A stretch of DNA of 64,000 nucleotides from Aselliscus stoliczkanus (taxonomy: Eukaryota > Chordata > Mammalia > Chiroptera > Hipposideridae). The position numbers and the translations under genes were made by a program. The stretch spans positions 113,648,687-113,712,686 of the forward strand of contig CM066732.1 in the NCBI GenBank assembly GCA_033961575.1, read 5' to 3'. The notes below the pieces were generated by a model. The model was given only the letters and a program-made list of their open reading frames with translations. It did not search any database and had not been told where the DNA came from. Below are positions 11,170 through 21,857 of the stretch, piece by piece (within the stretch, counting starts at the first letter, position 1; each line of letters begins with the position of its first letter).

Positions 11170-11345
11170 GAACTGGAGTCATCCAGGTAACCTGTGTTTG
11201 AATCCTAGCCACCCACTAGCTAGGGACCTGCACTGGCCTGTAGACAATGTATCCTCCTGTGTAAAATGGGAGTAATTATCATGCTGTGAAGGAACCTTTT
11301 CTATAAAGCCCCTGCCACAGTGTAGGCACCCAGTGGTGGCTGTAA
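11170..11345 (+). mobile_element. MIR SINE
   Basis: 'acctgtgtttgaatcctagc' (tRNA-like B-box region), 'tgtgtaaaatgggagtaat' and 'cagtgtaggcacccagtgg' give the MIR order from head to tail. Confidence 0.82.
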
Positions 11346-11349
11346 TTGG

Positions 11350-11455
11350 AAACTTGCCCCCAGGTCACAAGGCTAGAAAGTGGCAGCACTGAGACTGGAG
11401 CCGGGTTCCCTTTCTCCGAAGCCCATTATTCTTTCCACTACACCACATTATATCT
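11350..11455 (-). mobile_element. MIR SINE, 5' half
   Basis: 'aggtcacaaggctagaaagt' followed by 'tttccactacaccac' is the reversed MIR head. It abuts the plus-strand MIR at 11170-11345, making a tail-to-tail pair. Confidence 0.65.
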
Positions 11456-12500
11456 TGATGCGACTACCGTGGTCTGTGGGATGCAAAATACTTGAGAAAT
11501 ACTTTTAGGGTGATTCAAGTAACAGGATTTTTCTGGGCTTTCTGTATTAAGTTCAGAGTGTTCTGTAATCATGAAATTCGTCTCTCCAGTCACTCCTGAA
11601 AGTTTCCCTTCTTATTCAGGAACTTAAAAAAGATGGAGACCCCAAAACATAGAAAGATTTACCCCAGATTAGAGCAGCCAGTCAGGAACAGAAACGCTGA
11701 TGCCCTCACCTGAGACCCTCCTCCCTTTTTTTTGGATGCAATTTTCCCAGAATTACTGGGCATTCACACAAGGGGAAGCAAGTTCAGAGAAAAGTGAAAC
11801 CTCATTTTAGAGCCTTGGGGATGTTTGTTATATCTCGTTGAACCTGTTTGGTTAACAGATAAGGAAACCAAGGCCTGGTCAGTCATGTTGGTCAGGTTTG
11901 CTCTGCACGTCCTGTGTCTGAAAACAAAATTACTAACCACCCTTGTGTTTCTGGTAAATAGTGTTTGAGGTTTAGCATCAATGTGAGCAATCATGTATGA
12001 GAACATCTCTGGCTGTGCTGTTAAATTACCACCTTTCTAAAGTAATCTCTGCCTGAAATACGTTGTGGCTGGAGCAGTCCAGCATATGTGAAATGACCAT
12101 GGGCTCTACAGGCACCCGGAGGTCTGAATTAGGAGAAGGATGTTCCACATGTCAAAATGGAAGGAAACTTCATGTATTTCATCCTTCCAATACCAGACCC
12201 AATACAGGGTCTGCTTCTATCAAATAATTCCTCTTTGCAGTGATCCTTATATGAGGGGCTTGATGCACTACATTAGGTTATTTTCAGCCTGCTGAAGCAG
12301 AGTAGGGGCTGGCTAGTAGAGAAAGACCAGGCTTAAAGAACAGGCTGTGCACGCCCATAGTAGGTACCACGTTCTTAACCTCAGTTTCCTTATCCAGAAG
12401 ATGGGTGCAGTGATATTCACTACATCCAGGCCTATGGCTTTAAATACAACCTATGGGTTAATGCCTAGTCTCTCTCCTGAGCTCTAGATTCGTATATATG
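11456..12500. other. Mostly unique interval
   Basis: No confident repeat, except a weak MIR-core match at about 12370-12425 ('cctcagtttccttatccag'). No coding exon is recognised. Confidence 0.45.
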
Positions 12501-12504
12501 ACTG

Positions 12505-12800
12505 TCTATTGGACCTCTGCTTTTGGACGTCCAATAATCAACATGCCCCAAATGGAACTTTCTATTTCCTGCCCCCTCAAACCTGCTCTTCCCCTCATCT
12601 GCCTCTTCTCTGTCACCATGTCAATTTTCACCTACCTGCTCAGGCCAAAGACCCCAGAGTCCTGACGCTTCTTCCTTCCCATTCCACACTTAGTCCATCA
12701 GCTAGTTCTGCCAGTTCTTACCTGCAAAATACCTCCAGAACCAGATCAAGCCTTACCACATACACTATTTTTACCTGGTCCTGGCAGCTTTTTTTGCCAG
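12505..12800 (+). mobile_element. L2 LINE internal fragment
   Basis: The L2 order is clear: 'ccccaaatggaactttct', 'cccctcaaacctgctcttcc', 'gctcaggccaaagaccccag', 'cttcccattccacacttag' and 'aaaatacctccagaacc'. Indels break the frame, including the frame open from 12509 to 12829. Confidence 0.75.
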
Positions 12801-12829
12801 GATCCTATGGATTTCCTGCATCTGAATAA

Positions 12830-13215
12830 TGTTTTTAAATACATCAGGTAAAATACTGAGGATTACAAAAGAAATCAATCATATAAAAATGTAGTTATCA
12901 AAATATTTTAAATAATAAACATATTAATATATGTGTTTCATTATTAGCACATTAAGTGAAAAGATCTAGTGGTCAATCTAATAACTATTATATAATAATT
13001 CCAGAATAATGATGAATATAAACAATGTTTTTAGATACCTGCAGGAACTGTATGTAATGTGATACAAAAACATCTGTGATTTCTAGTGGTGACAAAGTCA
13101 CAGCACTGTTCACATTAGTATGATCTGTTGCCTATATTTAGTAGTGAAGGGAATGCTAAATTTAGTTAGCAGTTAATGAAAATGTATATACGAGTACATT
13201 TCTGTAATACATCAT
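12830..13215. other. AT-rich unique interval
   Basis: Very AT-rich sequence with no recognisable repeat family or gene. Confidence 0.4.
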
Positions 13216-13541
13216 CTATATATTGCATTGTGTGTTCACCACCCAGGGTCAGTTCTCCTTCCATCACCATATATTGGATCCCTTTTTCCCTCTTCTACCA
13301 CCACCCCCACCCCACCCTCTGGTAATCACTAAATTGTTGTCTGTGTCTATGGTTTTTGTTTCTTTGTTTGTCTTGTTCCTTTGTTGCTTTCAGTTTTATA
13401 TCCCACATATGAGTAAAATCATATGGTTCTTGACTTTCTCTGTCTGAGTTATTTTGCTTAGCATAATAATTTCAAGATCCATGTTGTCGTAAATGGCAGT
13501 ACTTCATCTTTTCTTATGGCCCAGTAGAATTCCATCGTGTA
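13216..13541 (-). mobile_element. L1 3' end, left part of a copy split by mariner
   Basis: Reverse L1 3'UTR and ORF2 end: a C-rich run at about 13298-13320 (the sense-strand polypurine tract), 'tctgtgtctatggtttttg', 'cccacatatgagtaaaatca' and 'agtagaattccatcgtgta'. The right part continues at 14109. Confidence 0.88.
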
Positions 13542-14108
13542 CAAGCTCAGACAATTAAGTTCATGAACTCGTCCTAGAAGAAGTGCTAATTCCTCATTGC
13601 TGAATATCACTACTGTCACCTTCGAAGTACTCCCCTTGGGAAGCTATGCACTGACGCCAGCACCTCGTCCACCCTTCAAAGCCATTTTGGAACTCTTTTC
13701 CTGGAATGGCCATCAGAGCTGTCATCGTATTACCCTTGATGTCCTGAATGTCATCAAAATGTCTTCCTTTCAATATTTCCTTTATCTTCAGGTAAAGAAA
13801 GAAGTCATTGGGGGCCAGATCAGGTGAGCGGGAAGGGTGTTCCAATACAGTTATTTGTTTACTGGCTAAAACGTCCTCACAGGCAGTGCCATGTGAGTTG
13901 GTGCATTGTCGTGATGCAAGAGCCATGAATTGCTGAAGAAAAGTTCAAGTCACCTAACTTTTTCACGCAGCCTTTTCAGCACTTCCAAATAGTAAATTTG
14001 GTTAACTGTTTGACCGTTGGTACAAATTCATAATGAATAATCCCTCTGATATCAAAAAAGGTTAGCAACATTGTTGCAAGAAAGTTTGTGAACTTAATTG
14101 TCAGACCT
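13542..14108 (-). mobile_element. Internally deleted mariner DNA transposon
   Basis: Terminal inverted repeats of about 28 bp flank the element, both containing 'acaattaagttc', and a TA duplication (13540-13541 and 14109-14110) sits inside L1 sequence. At 567 bp it is under half of a typical mariner, about 1.3 kb from general knowledge. The minus strand encodes pieces of a mariner transposase in order: an FFDIRGIIHYEF-like stretch near 14030-14065 (first Asp), HHDNAPTH near 13900-13920 (second Asp), and SPDLAPND near 13800-13830 (third Asp). The last two are separated by exactly 34 residues once a lost base in a T-run is allowed for, giving the DD34D spacing of mariners. The N-terminal DNA-binding part is absent, and a stop and a frameshift make it inactive. 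Confidence 0.93.
13594..13926 (-). pseudogene. Mariner transposase C-terminal remnant
   Basis: This open stretch of 110 codons covers the C-terminal catalytic part, with the SPDLAPND third-aspartate motif at about residues 34-41 and the conserved C-terminal FEGWTRCWRQCIASQGEYFEG region. Its first 18 or so residues are out of frame with the true transposase, where HHDNAPTH is encoded. It is therefore a pseudogene piece and not a host gene. Confidence 0.9.
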
Positions 14109-14480
14109 TATATGTATACCACACCTTCTTTATCCAGTCTTTCACTGAAGGATACTTTGGTTGTTTTCCATGTCTTGGCCACTGTAAATAATGCTGCAAT
14201 GAACAATGGGATACATATGTCTTTATGGGTAAATATTTTCGGATTTGGGGAGTAAATACACAGGTGAGGGATTGTTAGGTCATATAGTAATTCTATTCTT
14301 AATTTTTTAAGGAACTGCCATACTGTTTTCCATAGCACCTGTATCAATTTACATTTCCACCAGCAGTGTATGAGGGTTCCTTATCTCCACAGCCTCTCCA
14401 ACACTTGTTGTTATTTGTCTTGTTGATGATGGCCATTCTGACAGGTGTAAGGTGATACCTCATTGTGGTTTTGATTAACA
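14109..14480 (-). mobile_element. L1 3' end, right part of the split copy
   Basis: The L1 resumes with 'tatgtataccacaccttctt' and continues through 'aataatgctgcaatgaaca', 'ttccatagcacctgtatcaa' and 'cattctgacaggtgtaaggt'. The minus-strand frame 14108-14347 reads an FIAALFTVAKTWKTTKVS stretch, the L1 ORF2 C-terminal signature. Confidence 0.9.
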
Positions 14481-14995
14481 AGGCAAAATAATTTTAAAAA
14501 TAAAAGCAGTGGGATGAATATAGGAAGAAACAGAGATGTATACACAGACAATGGGAAGAAGTATAAAAGATCTACCTATATAGATGAATATTCTCACACT
14601 GGTACCTTTGAAGACATTCTTGCTAAAGATTTTGAAACCATGTTGCATTTTTACAACCATAGGCACCAACACTGATGTTATCTCTAAGTACTTTCCCTGT
14701 AAGTGGTATGAACTTGTTGTGTGACCAACTTCTTGTTTCTCAACCCTTTCTAGAACTGTCTGGGCACGAACCTCCGGCCTGAGATTATGGAGGTGACTCA
14801 TCTTACTTCATGGCCACAAAAAAGCATAAGCAAGTGGTAGGGGCCAGGCACCTGAAACAGCAGGACTCTCTCTTGTCCCTGTAGCCATCTGTAATTTATA
14901 ATAACTAATTTTTAGATAGGACTGGAACCTTTTTAAAATGTGACATCCTATTGTCTCTGGAGGACCACTCCCTCTACAGCCCTGTAGCCAAAGGC
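14481..14995. other. Unique interval
   Basis: No repeat or gene recognised. Open minus-strand frames here lack known domains. Confidence 0.4.
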
Positions 14996-14999
14996 AAGT

Positions 15000-15150
15000 G
15001 CCCATCCTGAGATACAGATAAAGAAACTGAAGAAGAGAAAGGTGAAGCTGCTTGCCTGGAATCTAAGAGCAAGTTAGTGATGGTAGAGCCAGGACAAGAA
15101 CCAGGAAGCACCCCGGTCTCCTGCCTCCTGGTGCTGTGCACTGTCCACAT
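15000..15150 (-). mobile_element. MIR SINE
   Basis: 'gataaagaaactgaagaaga' and 'gtagagccaggacaagaacc' form the reversed MIR core and head. Confidence 0.6.
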
Positions 15151-16245
15151 TTGTCGTCTCACATTTGCCTTCCCCTTCCCCCACCTTCCTCCGCCTATTG
15201 TCTGTGGAGAAGAGCTTGGGTCTCCATGCTCCTGACAGCCTCATGACATGGGTGTGGATGCCTGACAATGACAACAGGGAGGTAGCCTTCTGGGCTCTTA
15301 TGATGAGGGGGTGTGGGTGTATGTGGTAGAGGAGGACCTGTTTCTAAGAAGCAGAGAAAAAACAGTGTCCAATGGTGCCTGGAAATTAAACACATGGCAT
15401 CAAGGTGGGCTGAATATGGAAACAAAATAATAGCCGTGCTTTGGGAAATCACCATCCTGGCCACATCTGAGGACACTGGCCCAGATTAAAAGGAAAGGAG
15501 GGAGGGAAGGAGCATGCTGCGGAGGCCACACTGCCGCTCTGAGCCAGGTCTGGCCCTGAGGAGAGGCGCCAGGACTACTGTTCTTAGCTGTGGCTACTGT
15601 GACTGCTGGGTGAGCCACGCATGACTCTGCAGAGGTGACCTCACGAGTCAGAGCTTAATAAAGACATGTTAGATGAAAGAATGACCCTGTGGGACTGGTG
15701 GACAGATGGAAGGAATAGAATGAAGAAATCAGTGCTTTGCTACCAGTGTTTTCACAGGCAGAGGGTTCTGGTTGCAGTTACTCCTCTGTATTTCTGGAAC
15801 CGTTTTTTCAGGTTGGAATATTAGATTCTGGCTTTAGCCAAAAATTTTCACTTTAACTTCTAAATTGAAGTGGGAATTCAATAAAAGCAGGTGTAATCCA
15901 GTGAAGAAATGCCCTCAATACAGCTGGTTGGACATGGTCACCTGACCTCTCACCTCCTCTCTGCTCACCCTCTGACCCATCAGCAGCCCAGAAAGAGCCC
16001 AGACTGTTCCCAAGAGTCATCTTAGGGGAAACTTCATCATCTCTCTGAGGTCATCCTTATAGAACTTTGTCTCTTCAGGTCACCTGTGACTTTGTAGCTC
16101 TGTAAAGCTGCCAACATTGGGGTGGGGAACCCCCTATTCAGAAGCCACAACTAAACCTTTCCTTGATTTTATCTCACCTGTGACGAAAATTTTCAAAAAT
16201 GCTGACCTATGTCTTGACTATCATAAGCTTTTTGTAATGAACTTT
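15151..16245. other. Mostly unique interval
   Basis: No supported gene or confident repeat. A purine-rich patch lies at 15491-15510. An AATAAA at 15657 has no gene upstream that I can identify. Confidence 0.45.
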
Positions 16246-16259
16246 TGTCATTTAGTTTT

Positions 16260-16693
16260 TTTGGTTTTGTTTTAAGATTTTATTAGGGAATTGGGGAAGG
16301 GGAACAGCGTTGGGGAATCAGGGAAGGGGAACAGACAAGTTGCTGTCTTTTTGTTCTTCAGTCTAGTTGCGGAAGACGTTGCTTCACTGGCCCATGTTGG
16401 TATCGTCATTACGCTCTTCCCAGATAAGGCAGATCGATCGCCAGCCTCTGGATGGTCGCTCACCACGACTATTGGCAGCTCACGCTGGCTGCCGGCCACT
16501 CACTGTAGCCTATGGCAGCCCACTGCAGCAGGGGCTGCAGCCTACACCATCGCCGGGGCTTGCACAGCCCAGCTCCAAGTGGAGCTGTTGTTAGCTGTAG
16601 AGGGCAGTGTCACTGGCCCTCATATGTGGGATTGGAACCGGGGCCGCTGGCATCCCAAGCCAGCTCTTAACCAATGCGCCACTCGGCCTGGCC
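16260..16693 (-). mobile_element. Long composite bat SINE with type 1 head
   Basis: The tail reads 'aagattttattagggaattg', followed by a repeated 'ggggaatcagggaagggga' module. The right end carries the same head as the short SINEs ('gcatcccaagccagctctta', 'gcgccactcggcc'). The near-perfect 14-bp duplication tgtcatttagtttt lies at 16246-16259 and 16694-16707, with one mismatch. It shows the short-SINE head joined to the long body. Confidence 0.93.
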
Positions 16694-16744
16694 TGTCATT
16701 CAGTTTTAAGAGTGCTTTCTTTTGTCCATGTGGCAGAGAGCCAT

Positions 16745-16930
16745 GAGGAGAGTCCGGGTCTTGGAGTCAGAAAACCTGGGCTCTGTTCTTAGGTAAGACA
16801 TTTCATCCATTTGAATCTGACTTTCCTTATTCGTGAAAAGGATATGACTCTCTGCTTCTCATAGAATGTTGTAGAAATCAAATGCTAATTAGATGTTTCA
16901 CCTGAGCACTCTACAGTGCAAACTGCTAGT
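16745..16930 (+). mobile_element. MIR SINE
   Basis: 'agtcagaaaacctgggctct', 'ctgactttccttattcgtg' and 'gttgtagaaatcaaatg' follow MIR from head through core. Confidence 0.72.
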
Positions 16931-17179
16931 GATAATATTTACTGAGTGCCTTAGCCAGCTGCAGAGCCCGCGCTGCACGCGCTTCTGAGCATCACTGCCA
17001 TCCTCACCACCTGACTGCAACTTAGTCAAGTCTGTCCGTGTCGGAGTGGATGGTTGGGTGGTATTAGCATTGGCATTGTCACCAAAGGCTGATTTCAAAA
17101 CGTGTACAAGGCCCATCATTGTTGTTTGTATTTGTCTGAAGACATTGATAGAAATGTTTCTGTAGATTGGTGGCCCATG

Positions 17180-17310
17180 AGGTTGTCACAGAACAGGAAA
17201 CTGAGGTTCACAGAGGTGGAGAGCCTTAGGCCATGGTCACCCAGCCAGGAAGTAGCATGAGTGGAATTTGAACCAAGTCCTAAGAACCCACACATCTGCC
17301 CTCACACCAG
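17180..17310 (-). mobile_element. MIR SINE
   Basis: 'ggaaactgaggttcacagag', 'catggtcacccagccaggaa' and 'gaatttgaaccaagtcc' are the reversed MIR core and head. Confidence 0.82.
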
Positions 17311-18595
17311 GCCACCTCTTCTTGTCTATGCATCCCATTTAGATCCTGAGACTAGGCAGGCCGGACACTGGGACAAAATGAGGAAAGCACTTTTTCTCTT
17401 GTCACTGGTGTGTGTGCATGTGTGTGTGTGGGGGGTTCTACATAAATTAAAAACAATAGTTTAATGTGATCAGTGAGGCAAGGCAAATGGATTATTTTGG
17501 AGCATAGGGTACTGTCTGGGAAAGCAGGGCATGGACAGCACTCACCAGTGGGGCCGGGTAGGGGGTGTGCAGAGATCAGAGGGCAGCACAGGGCACCAGA
17601 GGCAAACTTGCCCTATTCCATAACCTCCCCTCAGGCCAGCCTGGTCTTGAGAAGAGGTTTGAAATGAATGTGTGTACCCACCATGGCCGTACCATATGGC
17701 TCCTTTCCCTGGTGCACATGGTATGTGTGGTTCCCCGGGTGGAATCTGGTCTCTGGGCTCACTTTGGTATATCTGTGAGCTCCATACTCCCTGCTTTGGA
17801 AGGCTAGAAGCACACTTTTCTTTGAATGGGCAAGTAGGCCTCCCACCCATGCTGTTTAAAAATAAGAGTGGACAGAAACAAACTGGGTTCCCGAACACCA
17901 GCGTTTTTCATCCTGGTCCCAAAATCCAGGGGGATGATTTCCAAAAGCTCTTTCAGTTGCCTAATCATGGTGTTACCTACCTCACACCATCTAAAGATAT
18001 TCAGAATAGCTCCAGACAGCAGCCCAGACCATTTTGAGCAACTTGGGAGCTCAACTAAGGCACAGCTTTGACTTTTTTTAGGGCAAAACTATTCATCTAA
18101 ATAAGGCACAACAGAAGCTGGTGTTTTAAGCTATTGGGACAAGATGAAAATAGCTCCCAGCCTCCCTCTCCTTTGCCTTTCCACCCCCCACACCTGACAC
18201 AGAAGTCACCGGGCCTGTGGCCAAGGATCCGTAACCCAAGCTGTGGTGAAGGAGCTATCCACGGAGGAGGCTCCTCTGTTAGCTTTGGATTGACAAGTGA
18301 GGACGGGCCTCTGACCGCGGGGCTCCAGATTGGCACCACAGAGCCCAAGTGTCTGAGACGTGAAAGGTGACATGTGTGGGGCTCTGATCATGGGCCGTAT
18401 GAGGGCAACAGCTGACCAAACTGAGTGAGGAGCCAGCAGCTGTGGGCTTGGAGGACGCCTGTGTCTGGCTGATGAGCAAAAGGAGCTGCCTTTTCTGGAG
18501 TGTGTGCCCAGTAGAGATTTACATTAGACACTTATTGCTAAGGTCAGGTTGGAAAGAGCAATGACCCTGAGCAGAGGAGCAAATTGGAGATGGAG
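17311..18595. other. Mostly unique interval
   Basis: Holds a short GT-rich run at 17407-17430 and several short overlapping open frames on both strands at 17540-17900 without recognisable domains. No gene is supported. Confidence 0.45.
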
Positions 18596-18599
18596 AGTG

Positions 18600-18720
18600 A
18601 CTATCCTGGCCATATTCCACTAGACCGTGGGTTCTGTGAGGGCAGCACCATGTCTGTCTCGTGCACTGGCCTTCCTAACACTCAAACGGTGCCTGGCTCA
18701 CACAATAAATAGAAAATAGT
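18600..18720 (+). mobile_element. L2 LINE 3' end
   Basis: 'ttctgtgagggcagcaccat', 'ggtgcctggctcacacaata' and the terminal AATAA mark the L2 3' end. Confidence 0.72.
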
Positions 18721-18814
18721 TAATAGCTGTAAACAGCACATAGTTACTGAGTCAACTCCATCTTTCCCCTTGGGGCTACCGGAATCAGTGTGCTTTCTTG
18801 GACATATCGAACAT

Positions 18815-18970
18815 TTCAGCCCCAGTTCTGTTGAGTAACTTCAGTCCACAGTTTCTTTATCTGTAAAGTGGGTAGAAGGCTCCCCTGCCTTCCTCCCAAG
18901 GTTATTGCAATGAATGTGGGAAATGCTTTGAACACTGAAAGCATCTGATAAACATGAGGGATCATGACTA
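18815..18970 (+). mobile_element. MIR SINE
   Basis: 'cagtttctttatctgtaaag' plus 'ggttattgcaatgaatgtg' and 'gcatctgataaacatgagg' give core and 3' end. Confidence 0.78.
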
Positions 18971-19374
18971 TTGCTGATGGGCATCTCTTCCCCTCAGCTC
19001 ACTGTGCTAGACTTTGAAAACACTCAGGACCTGAACGTGTGTCGAAGATGAGAGTTGTTTCTTTCCATCACGAAAGATGATGTCTTAAAAGACTTTTATA
19101 CCTGCCTTCCATTATGGCACTGAAATATGGCCACCCTTGGAAGGGTGATATTGGATCAACGTCCATTGGATTACTGTAAGTGAATTATTATTATCATTAT
19201 ACGTGGCTAACTGTGAACTCAGTTATATCTGCACAGTTAGGAGGGAAAAGGTGGAAATTCTTCACCTTTCCTGTGTCAAATGGAACTGACTGCTATAGTA
19301 TCCTCTTTAAAAATAAACTCAAAGTCTTTTGTGTTATAATAAAAGGCCCAGCAAATCAGTGAATACAAACTTTA

Positions 19375-19560
19375 GCTGCTATTCAGTGAGTGCCTTTCCC
19401 ATGGGCAAGCACTGGGCCAGTGTTTCATCAACATAATTTCATTTACTCCTTTCTTCAATACTATGAGGTTAGTCTTATTCTGATTTTACAGATGAAGAAA
19501 TCAAAGCCCAGAGACATTAGGTAACTTTTTCAAGATCACCAGCAGACACCTGGATTTCTC
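19375..19560 (-). mobile_element. MIR SINE
   Basis: 'cattcagtgagtgcctttcc'-type start, then 'ttttacagatgaagaaatca' and 'gagacattaggtaacttttt' in reverse order. Confidence 0.82.
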
Positions 19561-19919
19561 CAGCAGCAATGATGAAGAGGCAAAGAGAGTAATGCTTGGG
19601 ACCAATCAGTGGGATGACAGCAAGACACTTCTAGTTTGTTACAGGCCGTTTCCTTCCCCCTTTTCCTTCTTAAGGCATGTAATATGCTGGAGCCATCCAT
19701 AAGCGACCATCTAGGACTGTTCAACCACAGTGCAGCATCTGGCTGCACCTGAATTAAATCAGAATGATTAAATGGACCCAGGCATGCCCCACTGCTAGGG
19801 GTAAACTGAAATGACAAGGTGGCTAAGGATAGTTTGGAGCAATCACATGGGAACTTAGCTCTTCAAGCCGTTGCTCAATGTCAGTAGCCTAGGAGGTTCC
19901 ACTTACTCTACCAGGGGTC

Positions 19920-20075
19920 CCAACCTGGTACCCTGAAACCAGAGGGGGCGCTGGAAGATAGCAATACTGGATCCAACCTCCTGAGATTCTGATTGAATTA
20001 GGCCAGGGCATGGGGAGTTTTCAAATCTCACTGGGTGGTTCTAACAGACAGAGGGTTGAGAACCTCTGCTCCAAG
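19920..20075 (+). mobile_element. MER5-like hAT transposon fragment
   Basis: 'gagattctgattgaattagg', 'caaatctcactgggtggttc' and the closing 'gttgagaacctctgctcc' follow the MER5 non-autonomous hAT consensus. Confidence 0.7.
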
Positions 20076-20079
20076 CCTT

Positions 20080-20760
20080 TTGGCAACTCTTCCAGTAGAA
20101 ACGCCTTTTAAGTCTGTGGCACTTCCTTTTGATTCTTGTCAACAGTAACCAATCTCCTTCCTTCAAAGGTAAATTGGGTTTTTGAAAAACAGCTAAAGTC
20201 ATTCAGAACTGGATCTGCAGAATAAAAGTGAGATACCATTCTTTGTCCCAAACAGGACGAGACACCTCACAAACACACCTGGTTCCTTCTTGTGGCTCCC
20301 CAGGTGGTTTCCAAGGCAATAATTCACTGAGCACCTACCACACATCGGGGGCTATGCTGGAACCAAATTCTCAGGAGCTCAGAGCTGGTCCTCCAGGCAA
20401 GCGGGGACCAGGACCCAGGCCTTGGATTCCCTGCCACTGCGGCCTCCTCACACGGGACTTTTTTTTGAGGGACTTTGCCAAATGCCCTGTCCCTCTCTTC
20501 CCTCAAAATGTTCCTCATTTCTGAGGAAAGTTGCTCTGTGACCAGCACCTCCAAGGCTGCATTTGATCTCAAGCTGTGGCCTAGGGTTGAGGGTGAGTGA
20601 CCTTGTGTCTGCTCCTCTACCCACCCACAGGTGCCACAGGTCCTGCCCACCTTGACTCATGTCTTGATGAAGGGCTCCCAGAAGTAAGTTCTAGAAAAGG
20701 AATCAAAGTGTCAGAGGAACAGACCTCTGGGATAGGCCGACAAGGGGAAGGGGAGTCCGT
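20080..20760. other. Unique interval
   Basis: Overlapping open frames occur on both strands (20228-20524, 20324-20650) but I recognise no domain. No repeat is seen. Confidence 0.4.
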
Positions 20761-20764
20761 GACT

Positions 20765-20935
20765 TAGCCTTTCACAGTTAATACTGTGTTCTACCACTAA
20801 TTCACGGTGTTACCTTAGTGTGTATCTAAACAACTCCAGACCTCAGTTTTCCCAGCTGTAAATAAAGGAGATTTAAATGGGTGATCTTTAGGATCCTTTC
20901 CAGCTTTCATGCTGGGAGTATAATTCTATAGACAT
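20765..20935 (+). mobile_element. MIR SINE
   Basis: 'cagacctcagttttcccagc', 'tgtaaataaaggagatttaa' and 'ctttaggatcctttccagct' match MIR core to 3' end. Confidence 0.72.
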
Positions 20936-20939
20936 GAAT

Positions 20940-21400
20940 TTTAAAAATCAAGACTAGATGTTAAGATAAATTCATTATAACTCTGGCCTCTGCTGCCCAG
21001 AGAGACTAGCAATGGACTGGCACAAATGCAGAGAGACCACATTGAAACTGAAAGCCAGAAACATGTCTTGATGGCCTGTGGTGTGTTCTAGAGGCATACA
21101 GGCAATGAACTTTCCAGAGAAGGCTGGGAACAGTCCCCTGGTGCCAGAGTGAAAGAAATGCCTTTCCCTGCTGCCTGTTATGTAATTACTGGTCACATTT
21201 GTGAGGTAGTGGTCGTAGAGGTAAGCGGAAATCAATCTAGAAGGACAGTAGGACTTCGGCAAGTGCTACCTCTTGGTTTAATTGTTTTGTGGAGAGGCAA
21301 AACTTGCTCATGGATCCTGATACTTCCGTAAGCCAGGGGAGGTGGTGGTGGTGCTGATAACTTGGGCCTCATGGACTAGTGCAGCTTAGTGTTGAGAGTG
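20940..21400. other. Unique interval
   Basis: No repeat or gene recognised between the two MIR copies. Confidence 0.4.
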
Positions 21401-21404
21401 GTGT

Positions 21405-21610
21405 CCGTCAGTCAGCCCTGGGATCCAGTGTTGGTCTTGCCACTTACTAGCCATGTAACTTTGGGCAACTTATTCTATTCTCTGAGCCTTGGTTTTATCA
21501 CTGGAAAATAAGTGGGGATAATATCCATCCTTCAGGGAATAGGGCTGATTAGAAACAACAGCGCACAGAGGGCACCTGGAACCAACTAGGTGATCAATAC
21601 ACAGTAGCCA
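21405..21610 (+). mobile_element. MIR SINE, near full length
   Basis: 'gtcttgccacttactagcca', 'gagccttggttttatcactg' and 'gatcaatacacagtag' give head, core and tail. Confidence 0.85.
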
Positions 21611-21744
21611 AAAGAGCGCCACACCCTCCAGGTGTGCTACCACCTAGACAGTTTGAGAACCACCGATCTACCTAGCAGGCCTCACTGCCGATGGAACCGG
21701 GCATTTACCTGGGAAAGAGAAAGACATCTAAAAAGCAAAGACAT

Positions 21745-21857
21745 GGGCCAGCCAAGTGGCGTGGTGGTTGGGCGCTGGCTTGGGAAGCCGGCGTCCCCGG
21801 TTCGGGTCCCACATGTGAGGGCCAGTGACACTGCCCTCAAAAAAAAAAAAAAAAAAA
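21745..21857 (+). mobile_element. Short bat SINE, best-preserved copy
   Basis: The head runs 'gggccagccaagtggcgtgg' with the B box 'ggttcgggtcc' at 21799-21809. The fixed 'gagggccagtgacactgccc' unit follows, then an A-run of about 19. The potential anticodon arm is a 6-bp stem around the loop TTGGGAA, which would place GGG at the anticodon position. This copy is a good reference for the short form. Confidence 0.96.

Noticed and set aside
13594..13926. Domesticated mariner transposase gene
   Set aside because: A frameshift and stops, loss of the DNA-binding part and location inside a dead L1 argue against a host gene.
15657..15662. Polyadenylation signal of a gene
   Set aside because: AATAAA without any upstream exon or transcript evidence; such hexamers are frequent by chance.
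16291..16746. 151-codon frame
   Set aside because: It lies almost wholly within the long SINE at 16260-16693, read on the antisense strand of the element.
21745..21820. A tRNA gene
   Set aside because: A and B boxes are present, but the sequence recurs in many dispersed copies followed by the same 20-bp unit and poly(A), so it is a SINE.
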